A DNA stretch of 64,000 nt. Origin: Dastarcus helophoroides. Taxonomy: Eukaryota > Arthropoda > Insecta > Coleoptera > Bothrideridae. Of the stretch, positions 55,951-64,000 are shown in pieces (position 1 is the stretch's first letter; each line of letters begins with the position of its first letter). The stretch lies in contig CM053327.1 of assembly GCA_028583605.1 (NCBI GenBank), forward strand, positions 29,748,626 through 29,812,625, in the 5' to 3' direction. The position numbers and the translations under genes are program-made. The notes under the pieces were generated by a model. That model did not search any database and had not been told where the DNA came from. It saw only the letters and a list, made by a program, of their open reading frames with translations.

Positions 55951-56754
55951 TATTTTGTTGTTATATGTTAGACTTAAGCTATACAGTAGGCAACTTTAAA
56001 TACAGTCATTTATTTTATATGTTGAAAGCATTAAACCTACTACTATTGGATACATATACTTATTAAGTATATGACTGCATATTGCCTCACTTAGAGGTTG
56101 AATTTTGAATTTCCTTGCTTAGTGCTCACCTACGTTACGTAGTTACGTAAGCAACTACTGTGCAAAATTCCATGCTTTTAAATCTAGACCCACCGGCTAA
56201 GACTGCGTTGTCTTTCAGTCATTTTTTGTCCATTTACTAGTTATTGACCGCGACTTCATCTGCCTATTGAATGAACTAGGCTTTATAACTTATTGGAAAA
56301 ATTGTCCAAAATTGCAGAAAGATTTTAAATTTGTTAAAATAACAATTTGTTTTGTTTCAATGTTTTAAATTGTCTCCGGTTTTAATTAGGAACCAAATTT
56401 AGTAGATTGCTTTAAGATAGCGATAGATGGTGGTGTCGATACTTTTTTATTTATAAAATTAGTTTGGGTGAACATAATAAAAGTAACTTAATCAGCTATG
56501 CACGGTTTAAAAGGGTTCTTGCAAATTGCAAAATGATGTTTTGTTCAAATTCCTTGATTCGATTATATGTATATTTAGCTGATCCGCAGCAAATCTGCAA
56601 CTATGTATTGGGTTGCTAGGTTGATAAACCATTATATTAAAAGAATCTTAGGTGCAATGTTACGGTAAGGTTGTTTCATATCGTTATTAGCAATTAAGCC
56701 GCGGAAAGCGGACAAACAGATAAACAGGAAAAAAAAGGAATTTCTTCATACTCC
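55951..56754. other. Intergenic, nothing recognised
   Basis: AT-rich sequence up to the mariner relic. Confidence 0.4.
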
Positions 56755-57694
56755 TTGGTTTCTTAATACTTTTACACCAAATTTTAATCATCTTCAAAGT
56801 GTTCTCCCTTGACCACAACGCACCTCTGTAAACGATCCTTTCATTATTCAAAATATTTTTTAAATTCACTTATCGGGATGTTTTTGGGCCTTCCAGCAAT
56901 TTTTGTTTTATCTCCTCCGCAGAGGCAAAACGTTTTCCTCTCATGTCCGTTTTTGAGTCTGGGGAACAAAAATAAATCACAAGGGGCTAGATCTGGCGAG
57001 GAAGAGGGTGGAGAATTCTAATTTAGTAGATATATCGTTTTGTAGGTATTAATTGTTGGTGTAGAGTGGCGTTTGGAGGAATCTACTCCTATCAGTGATG
57101 ACCTAGAGTTATTTTGGAAGTTTCCAGCCTGAGGGGGTGGACATTGGTGTCAGGCTGTTTTTTGGTCAAAAACTGGTTTACGTAGAGAGCAGTGTGGGCC
57201 GGCGCGTTGTCACGATGGAAGAACCAGTTGCTTGTGCGCCAAAGATCTGTCCTTTTCTTGCTGATACTCTCCATCAATCCTTTCAACATCTCTAAGTAGA
57301 ACTTCTGATCGACAGTTTGACCCAGGGGAACAAACTCCCCTTGCACAACACCTCTGCAATGGAAGAAACAAATGAGCATTGTTTTAATGTTTGACTTCTC
57401 TCGGCGAGCTTTTTTACAATGAGAGCCAGGTGTCTTCCACTGGTTTGACTGCTGGTTTGTTTCGGGGTCGTATCCACAGCACCACGATTCACCAGTAATC
57501 ACCTTGAAAAAGACTTCAGAATTTGAGTTGATTTTGAAGTTCAAAACATGTCTGAAGTCGACGCCCCCTTTGCTCGCCTGTGAGAAGGAGAGGGACAAAT
57601 TTGGCTCCAACTCTTCCCATGTCAAAAACTTCCGATAAAATTCTCTGAATTTGACTCCATAGTATCGAAGAGCACTCCTTAATACACTTTGCAA
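56755..57694 (-). pseudogene. Mariner-like transposase relic
   Basis: Frame 57694-57092 has VITGESWCCGYDPETNQQS, KSNIKTMLICFF, FVPLGQTVDQKFYLEML and FFHRDNAPAHTALYVNQFL. A shifted frame below 57000 has KRFASAEEIKQKLLEGPKN and ERIVYRG-type sequence. The first catalytic motif should read T-G-D-E; here the aspartate is missing (ITG-ESW). The second catalytic aspartate (RDNAPAH) remains. The N-terminal DNA-binding half is scrambled or deleted. Non-functional. Confidence 0.88.
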
Positions 57695-57782
57695 ATCATA
57701 GATTTACTATAAATAAACTTTTATTTTAAACAATTTTATTATTGATTTATTTCATATTGTCTTCAAAGCTTGACAAAAAATC

Positions 57783-58969
57783 TTAACAGTTTTCACACCA
57801 GCAATAAACACATATGTTGTTAAATCCACATTTGTAAGATTTGCATTTTTTAGTGCAAGTTGGTTTTGGGCATGATTCCGTTGGTTCGATTCTGAGTCCA
57901 CGGTGTTCCAAAGCTTCCAATTCTTCGAAATCTGAGAAAAAGAAAAAAATTTAAGCAACTTCTAACATTGTTGATCAACTTCTAATATTGATTTTCAATT
58001 TAACGCGAATGTTGTTCTTACTAATCAAGGTCCTTTCAATTTTCTAAGCCTTTGCATTTAGGGCAAAAAGCTTCAGTTGTTTTCAGTTTTAAAGTGAGTG
58101 AAAATTAAATACCTTATGACTGAAATAATCATAAATTTTACCCCACGCTGGTAACTAACTAGATGAAAAAAGCTTGTCGTATCCAAAAAAATATTACAAA
58201 ACCCTCCATATCGTGTTCACACTATTTTTGGAACCAAAAATAAAACTCATGCCCATAAATTTGTGACAAAACCTTCCATATCATATTGATACTGAATTCA
58301 ACTGAAAAGATTAGTCAGGCCAATACATAATAGTTTCAGCTTTGATTGAATAACGGTTTCAGTTATTATCCAAATGTTTACAGGGTTATAAAAAGAAATG
58401 ATTCTCCAATTAGGACACGAGTAAAATATAAGCATAAAAATTCGCATTTAAATGAGTTTAAATAAATTCTTATTAATAATAAGCAATTGTCTGCTTGTTT
58501 GATCGTTTTTCACTGCTTAATTACTCACGAGATTTTGACGAAAATTGGTATAGACACACCTTACGATGCGTAGGCTACTTTGTATCCCAAATTTTATTAC
58601 TTCCAAAAAGCTTTAATAACCTTCTTACGCAATGTAAATATTCATAGAGAAAGGTAAGAGTGTCAACTCTCTATTTATTTTGACAGCGGCCTCTTATCTG
58701 GACTTCTCGAAATCTTACCATAAATGTAGGCATCTGTATTATCGATTTAAGCAATAATACGTTACCGGCTGGCAATCTGAATTAAAAAGTAATTTCAAAT
58801 TGCATGTTGCACTGTATTTATTTATTCAACTTCGCTAACGAAGACCTTGATAACACTTAGTATCAAATAAAATAAGTTTAAAATTCTTACCTGCACCTTC
58901 AACAGGGTTGGATGCTGCATAGGCAACCAGTAATGATATTAAGGCAATGGCGAAATAGATGGTTTTCAT
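57783..58969 (-). CDS. Gene I: secreted eight-cysteine peptide
   Basis: Exon 1 (58969 down to 58891) codes 26 residues: signal peptide MKTIYFAIALISLLVAYAAS followed by NPVEGA, donor GTAAGA, phase 1. Exon 2 (57931 down to 57783) follows TTTTTCTCAG and codes 49 residues to TAA. A stretch of 20 acidic-rich residues (EELEALEHRG) precedes C-x4-C-x3-C-x4-C-x5-C-x2-C-x-C-x2-C, ending CWCENC. The acidic leader between signal and Cys1 may be a propeptide. The C-x-C-x2-C ending resembles drosomycin-type defensins, but the spacing upstream differs, so the family is not assigned. The 959-bp intron holds a Helitron-like element at its 3' side (58480-58860). Confidence 0.78.
58480..58860 (+). mobile_element. 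Helitron-like element in the gene I intron
   Basis: Shares GATTTTGACGAAAATTGGTA and the ending TTCGCTAACGAAG...CTTAG/T with 23.4-23.6 kb. End is CTTAG rather than CTAG. Confidence 0.45.
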
Positions 58970-59027
58970 TTTTGTTCGTTACTGTTGGTAGTTTAATTGA
59001 ACTATGCGCTGGTAGCTTTTTCATTCG

Positions 59028-59040
59028 TTTATATATATTT
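59028..59040 (-). promoter_or_regulatory. TATA box of gene I
   Basis: Minus strand ATATATATAAACG about 60 bases before the start codon. Confidence 0.5.
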
Positions 59041-59049
59041 TTACTATCT

Positions 59050-60214
59050 TAAGAACACGAAACATGCCAGATAAAGCATTAAAAACTTCAGTTTATTGAT
59101 TCTTAAGTGCAAGGTAGTGCTTCAAATAATCCCGGTGAAATACCTACTTAAAAACCATCAGTGTCTTGGATACAGTTTATTCAGTTGTTGAACTTACTAA
59201 AAATCTGCATACTTATTAAATAAGGTCAAGGATTGTGTTATCACTACACTAGATAGTGGACGCTAATTATTAATAGTAATATTAATACCAATAACATATT
59301 TTTATTGAAAAAGAGATGTACTAGAAGACTTTATAAACTTGTCCCTGCATCTTTCCTCAACAGGTAACTATTTTAAGGATGAATGTAGCCAACTGCTCAA
59401 CAAGAGGCATAATTGGGGTTGACTGGCACTGACCAGGATTTTCCTCGAATAAAAATTTTTCCCGGATTCCGGAATGTCTCGCTTTGGTCTCGAATTTAAT
59501 GTAGGGCGGTGGTGACATTTTTTTAGTCATCAATATTATTTTGTGACCAATTGTAGCAAATTTTTGGGCAATCGACTTTTTTTTTGGTCGTCAAATATTA
59601 TTTTACAATCAGTTGTTTTCGTGCCCGATCAAATTCGTGGAATTCTTTTTGAGAAAAAATTATACATTCCGGGAAAACAGTCTTTTTCATCTATCAACTC
59701 TAGGCCTAGGCATAATAAGTATTCGGTTCTTTATATTTTGCTGCCCTCTTTTCCTCTACTTCAAAATATTTCAAAAGATTCAATACCATTTGCTGGGATT
59801 GAGAATTTAGTGGTTTTCCACCTTGAAACAATTATTTTATATAAAATAGACATAGATTTCAAACAAAATATTCATTAACTTAGCTTTTCCGTTGCCCTAT
59901 GGTTTCCAAATATGCGCCGAGGCGCCCCAGAGTGCTGCAAATATGATGCAAGGGCGTCGCAAAAATATTCCAATAGCGACCTTCTCCAACAGCAACTACA
60001 GAGGACATTTTTTTTTATTAAAGAAGGGGAAGATAACCCACATAGTGTCGGACTTCCGCTCAAACTACGGGTACCGACTAAAAATCCCCACTACTTCGAA
60101 CCGTTCCTTGGCCCCCAATCCCTCCGTCTGAACAGTACAAAAGTGCTGTAGCACTATTGTAAGCTGGTTTGCCTGAGACATAAGAAACAAATAAAACACA
60201 AAAATTTTCCAGAA
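59050..60214. other. Intergenic; possible mobile-element fragment at 59.88-60.15 kb
   Basis: 59543-59878 (+) is an open frame of 111 codons without motif. 59892-60151 has higher GC and two overlapping open plus frames (79 codons each), one reading PYGFQICAEAPQSAANMMQG; it may be part of the adjacent LINE or another element, but I recognise nothing. Confidence 0.3.
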
Positions 60215-61845
60215 TGGAAGACGCAGCCTAGAGGACCATCCTTATTGATCTCCTAATCCTGGTTGGGATGTCTGGATCGTAATCCACTGCCTGTCGAACT
60301 AGTTTTTTGGGTTGCGTTTCCGCTCTCACCATCACCCTGGAATTAATTTCCCTAAGAAAATCTCTTACCAAAGGTATATCAGCTTCCCTATGGAGTTGAT
60401 TGTTTCTCACAAACCATGGAGCGTCCATGGCTTGTCTTAGAAAGAGGTTCTGGAACACCTGGAGTTTTTTCATCTGATTATCCGTTGCCTGTGACCAAGC
60501 TTCAGATGCGTAGGTCATCGCTTGTGTTATGATTGTTGTGTATAGTAACACTTTAGGTCCAATGGACTATTTCTACCAATCATCGCTTGCAGCAGTCTCT
60601 TCAGCATTTTGGCTTTGAACATTGCATGTGTGCCTGGAAAGTAAGTCTTTTGTCAAGAATTACACCTAGATACTTTGCCTGAAGTCTCCAGTCAACGTTT
60701 TCCCATGAACTTTTACATGTCCATATGGTTGGGCTCTTCTTCGGGTGAAAAAGACTGCTTGGGTCTTGTCTGCATTGACTTGGATTCTCCATTGACCTAA
60801 GTAATCTAGTAGACTGTCTGTTGCCTCTTGAAATCGTCTAGTGACCAACTCTGGACTGTAAGAGTACGCCACCAAAGCTGTGTCGTCTGCATAAGTTGCC
60901 AATAAGGTGTGGTCGATTGTTGGATTGGTTCTCGGGATGTCCGCTGTGAACAGAGAATACAGCAAAGGTGACAAGGCAGAGCCTTGAGGCACCCCATGCT
61001 GTAGCCCAAACTGGTTTGATAGTTCCCATCCCACCTTTGCTCTGAATGAGCGCTGGTCCAGGAACGAGCTTACCAATTGAACCATCGTTAGAGGTATTCC
61101 AAACTGGTGCATCTTGTAGACTAATCCTTGGTGCCAAACTGTGTCAAATGCCTTGGAGATATCAAACAAAATAGCTCCAACTACCTAGTTTTATTTCATG
61201 CGTTAAGTGATTGTTTCAACCACTCTCAGCAGCTGGTCTGAGCTAGAGTGCATAGGGTGGAATCGAAATTGTTCCTTAGGAATGATGTCGCGTTCGCTGA
61301 TGATATTCCGCAGACGTTTTCTCAAAATCCTTTCCGCCACCTTACCCAAGTTGGCCGATTGACCTGTAATTTTGAAAAAATTTCCCATCCTTACCTGGCT
61401 TAGGAATGAAGATAACGTTTGCAGACTTCCACCTTGTGAGAAAATGCCGGTACTTAAACATGGAATTGACTATTGCTCCAAAGTATTTGACGGCTTGGAC
61501 CGGAAAATTCTTCAGAGCTTGATTTGGAATTCCGTTTGGAGCTGGAGCCTTTTTGACGTTTAGCTTGCGCAGAACGCTTTGGATTTCCTGCTCGTTAGTC
61601 GGCTGGATGACGTCGCCTTCTCCTGGCACTTCCTCCTGAAGAACTTGAATCTCTTCTTCCGCCTTCTCTACGAAGTCTAAGTCCACTTCTTCAAGTGTGG
61701 CCTGACAGTGTCGTTCAAAGGTCTCAGCAAAAGTTGCGGCCTTATCCTGATCTGAGTAAGCCATTCCTTGAGGTGCGTGTATCGGTGGGATAGGTTTCCT
61801 ATCTCCTCTTAGAGTTTTGGCTGTGCGCCTACAGAGGACAAACAT
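60215..61845 (-). pseudogene. Jockey-like LINE reverse transcriptase
   Basis: Order on the minus strand: finger region with KKAPAPNGIPNQALKNF and WKSANVIFIPKPGKDG (61845-61342), a break, RILRKRLRNIISERDIIPKEQF (to 61203), a 30-bp disrupted junction, then palm FDISKAFDTVWHQGLVYKM, HGVPQGSALSPLLYSLF and YADDTALVAYS (61169-60666), thumb and C-terminus TYASEAWSQATDNQMKKLQ (60551-60228). The catalytic YADD is intact. Frameshifts near 61200, 60660 and 60560 inactivate it. The endonuclease is missing (5' truncated). Different clade from the CR1-like copies. Confidence 0.88.
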
Positions 61846-61859
61846 AAAATAGCTGACTT

Positions 61860-62824
61860 ATATTTGTAATCCGTTGTGACGTAGCATGCACATTTTAAAA
61901 TAAATCGAAAGATCTCAGTTAAAAAAAAAAAAATATGAAAACTGAAAATAGAATCAAGTTGCATAACTATTACACTTTATTAACGATTAAAAAGCAACAG
62001 ATAGAATCAATGACTGTTTCCTTGTTGAACTAATTTTTAATCTCCAACACAGTTGACATAATTTGCAATGTAAATACTGTCTTTAAGGATCATCCATCAC
62101 AATTTATCAAATTGTTCGAAAAATTCTTTTAGATAGATATATGGACATAGATTTGTTTTCAATAATTGATGGAAAAAAGATGCAGAAAATCTCCCGGCTG
62201 AATATATCTCTTCGTTCGTTCCTTCAAATTTTGTAAAAAAAGTTGAAATTTCCAAAAATATTTATTTCGGCATTTTCACTTTTTTATATTATTTGCATTA
62301 ACAGAAAAAAATTAATATTTCTAAAAAATGCTCTTCTCGAAATTAAAAAAAAATCCTGAAATCATAGCTGCTTGTCCGGCCCCTAATGTTGAGGAAGTAC
62401 AGGAATTGTTGAGAATAAAGACGTAACTTATTAGAAAATAAAGTGAATTTTGACAAGAGTCGAAAATTCGAAAATCACTTTTCTTTTAATGTTTTCTGTT
62501 TTATTTAAATATTGACATAGTCTTGACAGACAAAAGGGTAAGATTCCCAAAAAATAATGTTCTTCAAAGAGAGGTAGATATTTTAGGCGAGATTTTTGAC
62601 TTCTTTCTTATTAAAATGTTGACACATTTTAAACAAAATAAAGGAATTTAAAAAAGCCAAATTTTCAAAAAACAAAAATATCGAATCCTCATCTTAAATT
62701 TGGCCTTTTTCAAAAGAAAAGCCAAACCTTGAGAAAAATGGAGGAAAGAAGACCAGCACTGAAAATACAAAATCAAAATTTTATGTCAAAATTCAACATC
62801 CTGAAAAATTTTATGTCAAAATTA
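61860..62824. repeat. AT-rich degenerate repeat field
   Basis: A-rich with AAATTTTGA/TTTTCGAAA words; no gene. Confidence 0.4.
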
Positions 62825-63006
62825 AACATCCTGAAAAATCTTGTCCCCTGAAACCAAGAAAGATTAAAAATCTCTCTGAAGATGATAACTTGGCTATCGA
62901 AACGCGTTAGAGCAACCTTTGTTGTGTTTTTTAATCTTTCTTGGTTTCAAGGGACGAGATTTGTATTTCAATTTTTGAAGATAACCAAGAACCAGTCCAT
63001 TTCACC
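62825..63006 (+). repeat. Hammerhead-like foldback repeat, copy 14
   Basis: Short left inverted arm (CTTGTCCCCTGAAACCAAG) fused directly to the core at 62871, then a complete right arm to GAACCAGTCCATTTCACC. The core (62872-62912) is intact: CTCT, CTGAAGA, GATAACTTGGCTATC, GAAA, CGCG, TT, AGAG. Confidence 0.85.
62872..62912 (+). ncRNA. Hammerhead-ribozyme-like motif in foldback repeat copy 14
   Basis: CTCT (62872-62875) pairs with AGAG (62909-62912); CTGAAGA 62876-62882; stem II 62883-62898 (GATA with TATC); GAAA 62899-62902; CGCG 62903-62906; TT 62907-62908. Core invariant bases complete; helices short. Confidence 0.48.
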
Positions 63007-64000
63007 AACAACAAAAAAATCTACATTCTAATAAAAAAAGTTGAATTTTCCAATAAACAATAAAATTTTGGGAAAAAATCAAATGGGAATAATGTCACTT
63101 TGAAAAATCGTGTTAAAAAGAATTTTGGCAAAGAGCATTTAGAGCAGAACAGTTTTCGAAAATCATCGAATTTTGAGAAAAAATGAACAATTCTTGAAAA
63201 AATGTCTAAATTTATGCAAACAAAAGTTCAAACCTAAAAAAAAGATTTTTAATGATAAAGTCAAATTTTGAAAATTTGACCAATTTGGAGAACAAGGTCA
63301 AACGTTCGACAAATAAAAGACGAATTTTGAGGAAAAAGCGAAAATTTGAGGACATATAAAAGGTTGCAGATTAAGAGAAGTTTTGAAATTTTGGGAAAAC
63401 TTTGAGAAAAAAATTGTCTGCTGCAATTTGAATTTAAAAATATCGATTTTCAAAAAACACCAAATACTTAGAAAATTGTCAACATTTAAAAAAATGAATT
63501 TTTAAGTGAAAGTCGGAATTTAAAGAAAAATCAAAATTTCGAAAGTCGAACATTAGAAACTAGTTGAAATATGATAATAATACCCAGTTTATTTGTCAAT
63601 TAACATATTAAATATTGTAAGTTATTATGCCTACATGTACAAGTTGTTGTTATACAGGGTGAGAGAAACTCGATGCCTCAGCTCTACTATGAGAAAAGGT
63701 AAAACATTATAAAATATCTGAAGAGAGGTTCTCAAATGGGATTGAGAAGGTCCACTTTAAGCCAAATCTATATTTTTCCATACTTGAAAACCGAAGTTTT
63801 TTACACTAAGGTTGCTTATAACTTTTTAACCAAAAAAGATACAAATTTTTTTTAATAAAACTTGTTTAGAACAATTAGCTCTTTTTAAATATGTAACAAT
63901 GTGGGTGTTTTTTCTGGAAAAAGCTCAATGATGTCATTACTTCAGTTTCTAAATATGGAAAAAGCTGCAATCCTATTTAAGAACGTCTTTTTAGATTTGT
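63007..64000. repeat. AT-rich repeat field and start of a further element
   Basis: Degenerate repeat to about 63580. At 63653 the word TACAGGGTGAGAGAAACTCG begins another block that may be a terminal repeat of an element cut by the window end. Confidence 0.35.

Noticed and set aside
57752..57958. 68-codon minus open frame as the product of this region
   Set aside because: It is the wrong frame across gene I exon 2; the +1 frame after the acceptor gives the eight-cysteine peptide.

Overview
This is AT-rich arthropod nuclear DNA, with introns, TATA promoters, many transposon relics and no operon-like layout. Insect or arachnid is the best guess; nothing in the window fixes the species. The genic content is a cluster of small secreted cysteine-rich peptide genes. 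I find ten loci, each a signal-peptide exon joined by a phase-1 intron to one exon coding the whole mature peptide. Seven (2.7-4.3, 5.0-5.8, 15.0-16.2, 21.0-22.2, 26.3-28.4, 33.8-35.3 and 44.3-44.5 kb) code peptides with the cysteine pattern C-x4-C-x3-C-x10/11-C-x4-C-x-C. This is the cysteine-stabilised alpha/beta (CS-alpha-beta) arrangement seen in arthropod defensins and scorpion potassium-channel-toxin-like peptides. Three others (44.7-47.6, 51.3-52.2 and 57.8-59.0 kb) form a separate eight-cysteine subfamily. One of these is a clear pseudogene. In the six-cysteine set, one copy lost its last cysteine to a stop codon and another gained a seventh cysteine. The exons were assembled by eye from splice signals, matching phase and paralogue similarity; none falls in one long ORF.

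Layout: 0-7 kb, two minus-strand peptide genes (A, B). 7-13.9 kb, two BEL/Pao retrotransposon fragments joined head to head, LINE fragments and a pogo-like relic. 15-28.4 kb, minus-strand genes C, D and E, with a hAT relic, a solo LTR, foldback elements, a long CA microsatellite and a rearranged LINE. 30-37 kb, two related large foldback elements flanking plus-strand gene F, whose intron holds a MITE with a solo LTR nested inside. 38-43.6 kb, a small palindromic MITE, a LINE 3' end with RNase H, a Penelope-like GIY-YIG remnant and a degenerate AT-rich repeat field. 43.9-52.2 kb, genes G (plus) and H (minus), a LINE with its polymerase core deleted, and pseudogene J. 52.6-56 kb, foldback repeats carrying hammerhead-ribozyme-like motifs. 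56.7-64 kb, a mariner relic, gene I, a jockey-like LINE and more AT-rich repeat.

The most unusual non-coding signal is a dispersed foldback repeat (at least 14 copies). Its arms contain a type I hammerhead-like core: CTGAAGA, stem II, GAAA, CGCG, TT, then a strand pairing back to the bases before the core. Two further, independent hammerhead-like motifs (52789-52831 and 55096-55142) have better helices. Penelope-like elements and animal retrozymes are known to carry such ribozymes, so the window may hold a retrozyme-like repeat population interspersed with an expanding defence or venom peptide cluster. Activity is inferred, not shown.
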